A DNA stretch of 42,660 nucleotides, from contig CANQTG010000011.1 of assembly GCA_947626715.1 (NCBI GenBank), forward strand, positions 1 through 42,660, in the 5' to 3' direction. How positions within the stretch are numbered: position 1 is the stretch's first letter; every line of letters starts with the position of its first letter. The position numbers and the translations under genes were made by a program. Source of the DNA: an uncultured Lachnospiraceae bacterium (lineage in GTDB: Bacteria > Bacillota > Clostridia > Lachnospirales > Lachnospiraceae). Under the pieces are notes generated by a model, which ran no database searches, was not told the origin of the DNA, and saw nothing but the letters and a program-made list of their open reading frames with translations. Shown here piece by piece: positions 32,910-40,973 of this stretch.

Positions 32910-33395
32910 TCACGCCCGCTTTTCCTCTGCGGCAACATGCGCTCTTACGTCCTCATAAAACCGCTTTTTGTCCTTCCCCAAGACACGATTCGTCAGCATA
33001 TAGCCGCTCCCCGCCCCGATCAAAAGGATCACCATATTCGGCGCTTTGGTCACTCTGCGTACCTGCGCCCAGCGTATCAGCTCGCGCCTGCCGTTAAATT
33101 CCACATGGATCCCATCCTCCATAAAGGTAAGATCCGCTCCCTGCGGGGCGGCCGCCGCCCGGGCCCTCGCCGCCAGATACACGCAGACGGGCTGCAGCAC
33201 CGGAATGACAAGGCATAAAAGCAGCAGCGCCGCCTGCATGACGTCTCCCGCCTGATCCCAGAAACGCAGCGTCAGCGCGATCATGGAAACGCCGAAGACG
33301 AGATTGCACACCCCCACCATGGAATGATACGTATGATACATGGAAAGCAGCCAAAGGTCGATCGCCCTTATCCTGCACTGATACCGGTAGTTCAT
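32910..33395 (-). CDS. Small membrane protein, YcxB-like
   Basis: 161 residues. Two hydrophobic segments (about 25-45 and 53-75) precede a cytoplasmic-looking domain (GADLTFMEDGIHVEFNGRRELIRWAQVRRVTKAPNMVIL broken into strands) reminiscent of the YcxB-like/bPH C-terminal fold. Function unknown. It begins 18 bases after dctM with only a weak GGAAAGG ribosome site, and ends just before the operon terminator, so it is cotranscribed with the TRAP genes, an unusual partner for them. Confidence 0.6.
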   Translation of the reverse strand: MNYRYQCRIRAIDLWLLSMYHTYHSMVGVCNLVFGVSMIALTLRFWDQAGDVMQAALLLLCLVIPVLQPVCVYLAARARAAAAPQGADLTFMEDGIHVEFNGRRELIRWAQVRRVTKAPNMVILLIGAGSGYMLTNRVLGKDKKRFYEDVRAHVAAEEKRA

Positions 33396-33413
33396 ACTGC
33401 GCAGCCTTTCCGC

Positions 33414-34706
33414 TTAAGAGAGCAGATTCGGGAGGAACATGCTGATCTCGGGAATAAAGGTCAATAACAGCAGTACCAAGATCATGCACAGATAGAAGGG
33501 CAGCGTCGCCTTGACGACCCGTTCCATCTTGACATTCCCGACCGCGGAACCGATAAAGAGCACTGCGCCTACCGGCGGCGTCAGCAGCCCGATACCGCAG
33601 TTTAGTATCATCATGACCCCAAACTGGATCGGATTGATCCCGATCGAGGTCGCGATCGGCAGGAGGATCGGCGTAGCGATCAGAATGATCGGCGCCATAT
33701 CCATGATACAGCCCAGCACCAGCAGGATCAAATTCAAAAGCAGCGCGATCAGGATCGGATTATCAGTCAATCCGATGATCGCGTTCGCCGCCAAACTCGG
33801 CACATGGAGCGTCGTCAGGCAGTAGCCGAAAATGCTGGAGGTCGATATCAGGATCAGGACGATGGACAGCGTATCTACGCAGTTTTCCAGCACCTTCCAT
33901 ACGCCCTTCCAGTCAAGCCCTTTATAGATAAATACGCTCACGATCAGACTGTAGATGACCGCGACCGCGGCGGACTCCGTCGCCGTGAACCAGCCGGACA
34001 CCACGCCGACCACCACGATAATGACCGCGGCCAGCGCCCAGAAGGAACGGACGAACTGTTTCCCTAAATTCTTTAAGTTGAATTTATCTCCCTTCGGATA
34101 ATTCCTGCGCTTGGAGATGATATAGGAGCCAACCATCAGCGAGACCGCCAGCAGAGCGCCCGGGATATAGCCCGCTAAGAATAAGCTGCCCACCGAAATG
34201 CCGCCCGCGGACATCGCATAGATCACCATATTGTGGCTCGGCGGGACCAAAAGCCCCTCGCAGGAGGAGGTGATCGTTACCGCCGTAGAAAAATCGTCGT
34301 CATATCCCTGATCCACCATCATCGGGATCAGGATGCTTCCCAGAGACGCCGTATCCGCCGAAGCCGAACCGGAGATCCCGCCGAAGAAATAGGAGGCCAC
34401 GATATTGACCATCGCCATGCCGCCTGTCATCCAGCCCACGAAAGCATTCGCCAGATCGATCAGCTTCTCCGATATCCCGCCGCTGCCCATCAGACAGCCC
34501 ATCGTGATAAAGAACGGCACGGCCATCAGGCTGAAAGAGCTGATCCCCTTTACCATCTGCTGACAGATCGTCGTCAGCGGGAGTCCCTGATACAGCAGGC
34601 AGAACAGGGAAGACAGCGCGACCGCATACGCCACGGGAAAGCGCAGAAAGATCATAATCATAAAGCTGACCAGCAATACCAAGATCGCCGCAGTCTGTGC
34701 ACTCAT
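33414..34706 (-). CDS. dctM: TRAP transporter large permease DctM
   Basis: Membrane subunit coupling sodium flow to uptake of acidic solutes. 430 residues, about 12 membrane segments. Family blocks: LPLTTICQQMVKGISSFSLMAVPFFITMG, FGGISGSASADTASLGSILIPMM, SCEGLLVPPSHNMVIYA, WFTATESAAVAVIYSL and the terminal CGIGLLTPPVGAVLF. Its start overlaps the dctQ stop by 4 bases (ATGA), so the two are coupled. By location, the solute should be a uronate or unsaturated uronide. Confidence 0.95.
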   Translation of the reverse strand: MSAQTAAILVLLVSFMIMIFLRFPVAYAVALSSLFCLLYQGLPLTTICQQMVKGISSFSLMAVPFFITMGCLMGSGGISEKLIDLANAFVGWMTGGMAMVNIVASYFFGGISGSASADTASLGSILIPMMVDQGYDDDFSTAVTITSSCEGLLVPPSHNMVIYAMSAGGISVGSLFLAGYIPGALLAVSLMVGSYIISKRRNYPKGDKFNLKNLGKQFVRSFWALAAVIIVVVGVVSGWFTATESAAVAVIYSLIVSVFIYKGLDWKGVWKVLENCVDTLSIVLILISTSSIFGYCLTTLHVPSLAANAIIGLTDNPILIALLLNLILLVLGCIMDMAPIILIATPILLPIATSIGINPIQFGVMMILNCGIGLLTPPVGAVLFIGSAVGNVKMERVVKATLPFYLCMILVLLLLTFIPEISMFLPNLLS

Positions 34707-35227
34707 ACCTCTTCCTCCCTTCCGCAGATCCTCTTAATGTGCCGGTAGATCGTTTCCAACTCAAAGACTACCATCGCAACCCCCGCCACCGGCACCGGGA
34801 AATACATCCAAAAGCGGGAGAGCCACGGCATACTGACGTAGCTGCCCTTCGCCCCCAGACCGGACGCGTACTGCCAGCCTACGACGATCATCACCAGCGC
34901 TAGGATCAGCACGCAGATATCCGCCAGCAGATCCAAAAAGATAAGAAGGCCCTTAGGCAGATAACGGTCAAACGCCGTCATACGGATATGCGCCCCCCTG
35001 CGGATCGCCAGCGCCGCCGCCAGCACAGCCATATAGGACATGCAGGTCAGCACGACCTCTTCGCTCCACGCCGGGTCGGGAATAAACGGGACATATCTGC
35101 CGAGCACGCTCATGGTCGTGATCAGGATATCCACGACCAGAAGTATTTTGCATACGAACAATACAATCTTATACGTCACATCAAACGCCGGTTTTATCTT
35201 GTCTACAGCGTCAAAAAAACCTGACAT
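34703..35227 (-). CDS. dctQ: TRAP transporter small permease DctQ
   Basis: 174 residues, four membrane helices (about 15-35, 50-70, 90-110, 130-150). The DctQ pattern EEVVLTCMSYMAVLAAALAIRRGAHIRM is present. I chose ATG at 35227 because AAGGAGG lies 7 bases upstream; 35248 would add seven residues. It follows dctP across a 97-base gap holding hairpins and runs straight into dctM. Confidence 0.92.
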   Translation of the reverse strand: MSGFFDAVDKIKPAFDVTYKIVLFVCKILLVVDILITTMSVLGRYVPFIPDPAWSEEVVLTCMSYMAVLAAALAIRRGAHIRMTAFDRYLPKGLLIFLDLLADICVLILALVMIVVGWQYASGLGAKGSYVSMPWLSRFWMYFPVPVAGVAMVVFELETIYRHIKRICGREEEV

Positions 35228-35274
35228 GAGTTTCCTCCTTTCCCCCATTTATCGGCTTTTTCCGATACAAACTG

Positions 35275-35312
35275 ACAGAAGCGCAAAGGCATTGCAGCCA
35301 ATGCGCTCCTGT
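35275..35312 (-). other. Intercistronic nested hairpin between dctP and dctQ
   Basis: Stem ACAGGAGCGCA (35312-35302) pairs with TGCGCTTCTGT (35285-35275), 11 pairs with one G-U. The enclosed region can form the alternative GCATTG-gctg-CAATGC stem. A smaller ATCGG/CCGAT hairpin follows (35251-35266). There is no U tract, so this probably stabilises dctP mRNA and lets the binding protein outnumber the permease. Confidence 0.65.
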
Positions 35313-35324
35313 ACGCAGTTTTTC

Positions 35325-36437
35325 TTATTTCGCAAGATCAAGGATCTTCTGATACAGCTCTTCCTGTCCTTTGATGTTTTCGTCAATAACGCCCTTTACC
35401 GCATCCTGCCACGGCTTCATGTCCGTTACCTCTACTACGTTGATGCCTTCCGCCTTCAGCTCTTCCAGCACCTCGTTTTCCGCCTCTTCAGAGATCTGGC
35501 GATCCAGCTCGGAAGCGTATTTCCCTGCTTCCATCAGGATATTCTGCTGCTCTTCCGTCAGGGAATCCCACGCCTCGTCCGTGATGATGACCTGTACCGC
35601 GCCCAGCGTATGCGCGTCAAGGATCAGGTTCGGAGCGACCTCTTGGAACGCGTTGGACTTATAGTTCGCGATCGGCTGCTCCGCGCCGTCCACAACGCCC
35701 GTCTGCAGTGCGGAATATAATTCGTTAAACGATACGACTGTCGGGGAAGCGCCCAGAGATTCTACCAGACCGTTCATGACCGGGTCGTTGGAAACGCGCA
35801 GCTTCATGCCCGCCAGATCCTCCATGCCGGAGATGTCTTTGGTCGTGAAGAAATGACGGAAGCCTTCCTCGCCATAGAATAAGCCTCTTACGCCGCTGCC
35901 GTTCTCATGGGGCTCGAGCAGGAACTCGTCCGCCAGATCGGAATCCGCGAACGCCCAGAAATGCTCACGGTTTACAAACGTATACGGCAGGGAGAGCAAC
36001 ATGGACTTCTCTCCGCCATAGCTTGTCAGCGCAAATGCAGAGATACGGGACATATCAATCGTGCCGCCGCCGCCCAGCATGGTGTCCAGAACGTCGTTTT
36101 CCGCTCCGAGCACGCCGCTCGCTTGGATATCAATATACATCTTGCCGCCGGACAGCTCCGATACCTTATCAGCGAACGCGGTCGCCATCTGTCCTACGAT
36201 CGTATCGAGCGGGTTTACTTCCGCGTATACCAGCGTAACCTCCGGCTCCGCCGCAGGAGTTTCCGTGCCAGCCGCCTCTTCAGTCTCCTGCGCCGCGGGA
36301 GCTTCCGCCTCTGCCGGAGCCTCCTGTGCCGCCGGAGCTTCCGTTGCAGGAGCCTGCGCGGGCGCCTGCAGACCGCAGGCCGTTACGGATGCTACCATCG
36401 TCAGGCCAAGCAATACAGACAATACCTTCTTCTTCAT
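35325..36437 (-). CDS. dctP: TRAP transporter substrate-binding lipoprotein DctP
   Basis: 370 residues. A signal peptide ends at lipobox VTAC (Cys21); residues 22-65 are a Pro/Ala/Glu-rich tether, and the DctP fold follows. The carboxylate-binding Arg214 (KLRVSND) and GASPTVVSFNELYSALQTGVVDGAEQ are diagnostic. AAGGAGG precedes the ATG and it has its own promoter. With dctQ-dctM it forms a complete importer. The tether is long for the family and compositionally unlike the rest of the protein. Substrate inferred from neighbours (eda, kduI upstream) as a uronate; not provable from sequence. Confidence 0.93.
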   Translation of the reverse strand: MKKKVLSVLLGLTMVASVTACGLQAPAQAPATEAPAAQEAPAEAEAPAAQETEEAAGTETPAAEPEVTLVYAEVNPLDTIVGQMATAFADKVSELSGGKMYIDIQASGVLGAENDVLDTMLGGGGTIDMSRISAFALTSYGGEKSMLLSLPYTFVNREHFWAFADSDLADEFLLEPHENGSGVRGLFYGEEGFRHFFTTKDISGMEDLAGMKLRVSNDPVMNGLVESLGASPTVVSFNELYSALQTGVVDGAEQPIANYKSNAFQEVAPNLILDAHTLGAVQVIITDEAWDSLTEEQQNILMEAGKYASELDRQISEEAENEVLEELKAEGINVVEVTDMKPWQDAVKGVIDENIKGQEELYQKILDLAK

Positions 36438-36460
36438 ATATATTCCTCCTTGTTATTCTT

Positions 36461-36479
36461 GGAAATCCCTGTGATTTCC
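36461..36479. promoter_or_regulatory. Palindrome in the dctP leader
   Basis: GGAAATC-CCTGT-GATTTCC: 7-base perfect arms lying about 13 bases past the -10 hexamer, between promoter and ribosome site. It could be a repressor operator or an RNA hairpin; not a cre site by sequence. Confidence 0.5.
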
Positions 36480-36491
36480 CTCTTAACATTC

Positions 36492-36519
36492 ATTATAAGA
36501 GAAAAAATATACAAAACAA
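36492..36519 (-). promoter_or_regulatory. Sigma-A promoter of dctPQM
   Basis: TTGTTT (36519-36514), 16 bases, TATAAT (36497-36492). The perfect -10 and poor -35 suit an activated promoter. Ribosome site and ATG lie 55-60 bases downstream. Confidence 0.7.
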
Positions 36520-36528
36520 ATAGAATTA

Positions 36529-36555
36529 TTTTTACATTTCCAGTAAATTTTTTAC
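36529..36555 (-). promoter_or_regulatory. Direct repeats upstream of the dctP -35, candidate YesN-type site
   Basis: GTAAAAA occurs at 36555-36549 and again at 36535-36529, offset by 20 bases (about two helical turns), with the nearer copy 9 bases before the -35. AraC-type activators commonly bind such spaced direct repeats. The AT-rich context lowers certainty. Confidence 0.4.
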
Positions 36556-36595
36556 GATCCTGCCCGCACGCAGGCGCGGGAAAGCGGCGGCTCTT

Positions 36596-37555
36596 TTATT
36601 TCTGGAGCAGATGTACGGCGAATCCGGCAATCTCTTCCTTTAGATAGACCGCCGTCATCCGATTCTCCTTATATTTTGCCGTTTCCATATCCACCGCAAT
36701 GCCGAGCGCATCCAGATAGTTCACCGCCCGCTCCATGTTGTTCGTCCCGATCGCGATATGCCCCTTTGCGCCGAGGTAGGGCGTTTTCATCGCCTCGATA
36801 TAGCTGCCCGCGAAGATCGAGCTGTTGCCCGGCTTCTTGACAAAGCCAAACGCCTTTTCAAAGATATCCACGGTCTTATCGGCCTCCTCCTCGCTCTCGC
36901 AGTTGATGCCGATGTGCTTTAGCTCAAACCCCATCACCGTCATCACGGCCTGCCGCGTCAGCTCCGCGATCTTATCGTACTCTTTATTTTTTACCAGCTC
37001 GCCGCTGACCATCCAGCTCCCGCCGCAGGCGAGGATCTTAGGAAACGCGAGATACTCCCCGATGTTCTTTTCGTTAATGCCGCCGGTAGGCATAAATTTT
37101 ACGTTTCCATACGGCGCGGCCATCGCTTTGATCGCCTTTAAGCCCCCGGAAGCCTCTGCCGGGAAGAATTTCACGACGTCAAGCCCCATTTCCAGAGCCC
37201 CCTCGATCGCGGAGGGATTGTTGCAGCCGGGCGTGATCAGCACGCCCTTCTCCTGACAATAGCTTACGATCTTGGGATTAAAGCCCGGGCTTACGATAAA
37301 TTCCGCCCCCGCCTCCACGGCGCGGTCTACCTGATCGGTGGTCAGCACCGTGCCCGCCCCGATGAGCATATGCGGAAATTTCTCTTTCATGATACGGATC
37401 GACTCCTGCGCCGCATCCGTGCGGAACGTCACCTCTGCCACCGGGAGCCCGCCCTCGCACAGCGCTTTCGCGACAGGCTCCGCCTCCTCTACATGGTTTA
37501 ACACCACGACGGGTACGATCCCCAATTTCTGAATCTTTTCCAATACTGCGTTCAT
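36596..37555 (-). CDS. eda: KDPG/KHG aldolase fused to a VOC domain
   Basis: 319 residues, about 110 more than a standard Eda. Residues 1-205 are the aldolase: Glu43 in EVTFRT, GAGTV, SPGFNP, and Schiff-base Lys129 in VVKFFPAEASGG; it splits KDPG to pyruvate and glyceraldehyde-3-phosphate. Residues 210-319 resemble the vicinal oxygen chelate/glyoxalase fold (LKHIGINCESEEEADKTVDIF and KGHIAIGTNNMERAVNYLDALG, two paired betaalphabeta modules). No stop or frame change separates them, so it is a true fusion. The VOC part may be structural, sensory or catalytic. It follows kduI by 27 bases and lies before dctP. Confidence 0.93.
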   Translation of the reverse strand: MNAVLEKIQKLGIVPVVVLNHVEEAEPVAKALCEGGLPVAEVTFRTDAAQESIRIMKEKFPHMLIGAGTVLTTDQVDRAVEAGAEFIVSPGFNPKIVSYCQEKGVLITPGCNNPSAIEGALEMGLDVVKFFPAEASGGLKAIKAMAAPYGNVKFMPTGGINEKNIGEYLAFPKILACGGSWMVSGELVKNKEYDKIAELTRQAVMTVMGFELKHIGINCESEEEADKTVDIFEKAFGFVKKPGNSSIFAGSYIEAMKTPYLGAKGHIAIGTNNMERAVNYLDALGIAVDMETAKYKENRMTAVYLKEEIAGFAVHLLQK

Positions 37556-37582
37556 TCTGATCCTCTCCTTTTCTTAACGGCG

Positions 37583-38446
37583 CTATAACAGCTGCGTATT
37601 GTCGATATTGTCCATATCGTCGAAATCCTGATTTTCTCCCGCCATTCCCCAGATAAAGGTATAGGCGCGGCTCCCGCAGCCGCAGTGGATCGACCAGCTC
37701 GGCGAGATCACGGCCTCCTCATTGCGCACCACGATATGTCTCGTTTCGTTCGGTTCGCCCATATAATGCATGACAAAATCCTCTTTGGGCAGATCAAAAT
37801 AGAGATAGACCTCCATGCGTCTGTCATGCGTATGGCAGGGCATACTGTTCCACACGCTGCCCGGCTCTAAGCGGGTCATTCCCATAACGAGCTGGCAGCT
37901 CTCGACCTGTCCCGGCAGGATATATTTGCAGATCGTCCGGCGGTTGGAGCTCTCTAGGGAGCCCAGCGCCACCTTATTTTCCGCCTTTACGATCACTACG
38001 CCGTCCTCTGCCTCGCCCTCCGGCTTTATCAGTACGGTCGGGCAGCTTCTATGCGCGGGCGTGCTGTTTAGATAGAACTTGGCGGGCGTCCCCGCGTCCC
38101 TGCTCTCCAGCGTGATCTCCCTGCTGCCCATGCCGATATACATGCCTTCCCTGTGCGCGACCGGATACGCTTTCCCGTCTACCGTCACGATCCCGTCGCC
38201 GCCGATATTGATAAGCCCCAGCTCCCGTCTTTCCAGAAAATATGCCGCGCGCAGCTCTTCCCCCGCCGTCAGCGCAAGCGGCTCCCCCGTCGGGACCGCG
38301 CCGCCGATCATGATCCGGTCGATATGGCTGTAAACGAATTGGATCCTGCCCGCCGTAAACAGATCCTGAACCAAAAATTCCTTCCTCAAACGTTCCGTCG
38401 TATAATGCATGACATCTGCGGGCGATGCCGCTGTCCGAATTTCCAT
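37583..38446 (-). CDS. kduI: 5-dehydro-4-deoxy-D-glucuronate isomerase
   Basis: Converts the linear unsaturated-uronate derived keto acid (DKI) to DKII, the substrate of KduD. 287 residues, double cupin-like fold. Zinc ligands match the E. coli pattern: His205, His207 in HTHDRRMEVY, Glu212 and His254 in WSIHCG. The opening ASPADVMHYTTERLRKEFL and TRLEPGSVWNSMPCHTHDRR are diagnostic. AAAGGAG precedes the ATG. It is cotranscribed with the aldolase gene and probably with the hydroxyacid dehydrogenase; an unrelated DhuI-like isomerase for the same step is encoded at 22.9 kb. Confidence 0.96.
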   Translation of the reverse strand: MEIRTAASPADVMHYTTERLRKEFLVQDLFTAGRIQFVYSHIDRIMIGGAVPTGEPLALTAGEELRAAYFLERRELGLINIGGDGIVTVDGKAYPVAHREGMYIGMGSREITLESRDAGTPAKFYLNSTPAHRSCPTVLIKPEGEAEDGVVIVKAENKVALGSLESSNRRTICKYILPGQVESCQLVMGMTRLEPGSVWNSMPCHTHDRRMEVYLYFDLPKEDFVMHYMGEPNETRHIVVRNEEAVISPSWSIHCGCGSRAYTFIWGMAGENQDFDDMDNIDNTQLL

Positions 38447-38537
38447 ATGCTTCCTTCTCCTTTCGTTTTCTGATCCGGGTTTCTCCCTTTTGCTTTTCCG
38501 TCCCGCCGCAGGGCGGGGCGGGCGTCCTTCGCCGCTT

Positions 38538-39497
38538 CTACGGATTTACGATATTCCTGTCCGTCCCCTGCAGCCACGCCTTAATATTTTCCAGCACCTC
38601 TGCCACGATCCTTGTCCTAGCCTCGATCGACGCCCACGCCAGATGCGGCGTGATCAGCAGCCTGTCGCTATCCTTGATCCGTCCCAGCAGATTATCCGAG
38701 GCGATCGGCTCCTTCTCTAAGACGTCGAGGCCCGCCGCCGCGATCTCCCGATTCTGGAGCGCCCAATACAGATCGGCGTTGTCGATCACCGCGCCGCGCG
38801 CTACGTTCAGAAGGATCGCCGTCCTTTTCATCTTCTGCAGAGCCGCCTTATCGATCAGCCCTTTCGTCCTCTCGCTCAGCGGACAGTGCAGGGAAAGGAT
38901 ATCCGATCTGGCAAGCAGCTCGTCTAACTCCACGCGCTCATATTCCGTACACGAGCTCTTCCCCGACGCGGAATAAAAGATCACCTTACAGCCGAACGCC
39001 TGCGCGATACCGGCGACCCTTCTCCCGATATGTCCCATTCCTACGATCCCCCACGTCTTGCCCGCGAGCTCCACGAACGGCAGGTCAAAATTGGAAAACC
39101 GGTCCTGCGCCCCGTATTCGCCGCTTTTCACATAATCGTCGTAATGCCGCAGGTGCTCCAGCAGATAAAACAGCATGGCAAACGTATGCTGGCTGACCGC
39201 GTCGGTGCAGTAATCCACTACATTGGCGACCTTAATGCCGCGGCTCTTGCAGTATTCCAGATCGACGCAGTCATACCCTGTGGAAAATAAGCAGATCAGC
39301 TTTAGGCGTTTCGCGTCCCTGAGGGTGTTCTCATTCATCGGCGCTTTGTTTCCGATCACGATATCCGCGTCCGCGACCCGCTCCGCGACCTGATGTTCCA
39401 CGGTATTGGCGTACAGCTTCACATCGCCCAGCTTTTCATAGCAGCTCACGTCGATATCCGTCCCTACGCTGTTTCTCTCCAGTATCACAATATTCAT
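38538..39497 (-). CDS. D-2-hydroxyacid dehydrogenase, NAD-binding
   Basis: 319 residues. Rossmann motif GMGHIG (153-158) and catalytic triad Arg234, Glu263, His285 (LLNVARGAVID, EKEP, TPHLAWAS). The family includes glycerate dehydrogenase/hydroxypyruvate reductase and phosphoglycerate dehydrogenase; the length without an ACT domain excludes typical SerA. It lies 25 bases after pgi and upstream of kduI, with a GC-rich hairpin (about 38503-38518) in the gap. A role in side-reduction of keto acids from the uronate route is possible, but there is no direct evidence. Confidence 0.85.
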   Translation of the reverse strand: MNIVILERNSVGTDIDVSCYEKLGDVKLYANTVEHQVAERVADADIVIGNKAPMNENTLRDAKRLKLICLFSTGYDCVDLEYCKSRGIKVANVVDYCTDAVSQHTFAMLFYLLEHLRHYDDYVKSGEYGAQDRFSNFDLPFVELAGKTWGIVGMGHIGRRVAGIAQAFGCKVIFYSASGKSSCTEYERVELDELLARSDILSLHCPLSERTKGLIDKAALQKMKRTAILLNVARGAVIDNADLYWALQNREIAAAGLDVLEKEPIASDNLLGRIKDSDRLLITPHLAWASIEARTRIVAEVLENIKAWLQGTDRNIVNP

Positions 39498-39522
39498 GGC
39501 CTATCCCCCTGCCCGACGCCTC

Positions 39523-40872
39523 TTATAATCTCTTTAGCAGCTCTTCTCTCTGCGCCTCATAGCCCGGCTTTCCTAGCAGGGCGAACATATTCTTTTTATA
39601 GCTCTCCACGCCCGGCTGGTTGAACGGGTTCACGCCTAAGAGATAGCCGCTCACGCCGCAGGCAAATTCAAAGAAATAGAAAAGCTGTCCTAAATAATAT
39701 TCCTCAGCCTTCGGCACATGGATCAGCAGATTGGGCACCTGTCCGTCCGTATGCGCCAGGATCGTACCGTTCATCGCGCTCTTATTCACAAAATCCACCG
39801 TTTTGCCCGCCAGATAATTCAATCCGTCCAGATCGACCGGCTCTTCCCCGATCACGATCTCTTCCTGCGGCGTCTCCAGATCGATGACCGTCTCAAACAG
39901 GATCCTCGCGCCGTCCTGTATGAACTGTCCCATCGAGTGCAGGTCGGTCGTTAAGTCCACGCTCGCCGGGAAAATGCCCTTTTGATCCTTCCCCTCGCTC
40001 TCTCCGTAAAGCTGCTTCCACCACTCGGATACATAGTGGACTCTGGGCTCATAATTGGCGAGGATCTCGATCGCTTTCCCTTTCCTGAGCAGGATATTCC
40101 TAATTGCCGCATACTGCAGCGCGTCGTTCTTCTCAAAATCCGACTCGATCGCCAGCTTTCTTCCCGCCTGCGCACCTTCCATCAGACGGTCGATATCCGC
40201 GCCGCTGACCGCGATCGGCAGAAGCCCGACCGCCGTGAGCACCGAAAAACGCCCTCCCACGTCGTCCGGCACGACAAAGCTCTCGTAGCCTTCCTCCGTC
40301 GCCAGCCGCTTTAAGGAGCCCTTCGCCTTATCCGTGGTCGCATAGATACGCTTTGCGGCCCCATCCTTGCCGTATTTCTTTTCCATCATCTCTTTCAGTA
40401 CGCGGAACGCGATCGCCGGCTCCGTCGTCGTGCCGGATTTGGAGATCATATTGATCGAAAAATCCCGGTCCCCGATCACGTCCGTAAGCTGTTTCAGATA
40501 GGTGGAGCTGATGGAATTGCCGACAAAATAGATCTCCGGCGTCTTACGGATCTTCTTGTCCACCATATTATAAAAGCTGTGCCTTAAAAATTCGATGGCC
40601 GCCCGCGCGCCGAGATAAGAGCCGCCGATCCCGATCACGAGCAGCACCTCGGAATCGCCCTGTATCTTTTTCGCCGCCTTTTTGATCCGTTCAAACTCTT
40701 CCTTGTCATAATCCTGCGGAAGATCGATCCAGCCGAGGAAATCATTGCCCGCCCCGCTTCTCGAAAGCAGAAGCTCTCTGGCGTCTAACGCCAGCTTCTT
40801 CATCAGTTCCACTTCATTGCCGCTGATAAACGGCGCGGCCTTCGAATAGTCAAAGCTTACCTTTTCACTCAT
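39523..40872 (-). CDS. pgi: Glucose-6-phosphate isomerase
   Basis: Interconverts glucose-6-phosphate and fructose-6-phosphate. 449 residues, the short form usual in Firmicutes. Phosphate-binding [12 protein letters not shown], then [34 protein letters not shown] and the C-terminal [18 protein letters not shown] are present. I chose ATG at 40872, because AAGGAG is 8 bases upstream; a GTG at 40902 would add ten residues with no family counterpart. It has a strong promoter of its own and reads toward the hydroxyacid dehydrogenase and kduI. Confidence 0.96.
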   Translation of the reverse strand: MSEKVSFDYSKAAPFISGNEVELMKKLALDARELLLSRSGAGNDFLGWIDLPQDYDKEEFERIKKAAKKIQGDSEVLLVIGIGGSYLGARAAIEFLRHSFYNMVDKKIRKTPEIYFVGNSISSTYLKQLTDVIGDRDFSINMISKSGTTTEPAIAFRVLKEMMEKKYGKDGAAKRIYATTDKAKGSLKRLATEEGYESFVVPDDVGGRFSVLTAVGLLPIAVSGADIDRLMEGAQAGRKLAIESDFEKNDALQYAAIRNILLRKGKAIEILANYEPRVHYVSEWWKQLYGESEGKDQKGIFPASVDLTTDLHSMGQFIQDGARILFETVIDLETPQEEIVIGEEPVDLDGLNYLAGKTVDFVNKSAMNGTILAHTDGQVPNLLIHVPKAEEYYLGQLFYFFEFACGVSGYLLGVNPFNQPGVESYKKNMFALLGKPGYEAQREELLKRL

Positions 40873-40929
40873 TTTCCTTACTCCTTTTCCTGTATTTTTC
40901 ACGATCCGGTATGGTTCTCCTACGGCCTA

Positions 40930-40958
40930 AGTATAGCAAAGCCCTTCCCTTTTTTCAA
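40930..40958 (-). promoter_or_regulatory. Strong promoter of pgi
   Basis: TTGAAA (40958-40953), exactly 17 bases, TATACT (40935-40930) with extended TGC. One of the best promoters in the window; it may also drive the downstream hydroxyacid dehydrogenase and kduI-eda. Confidence 0.78.
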
Positions 40959-40973
40959 GGCATGTCCGGCCCG

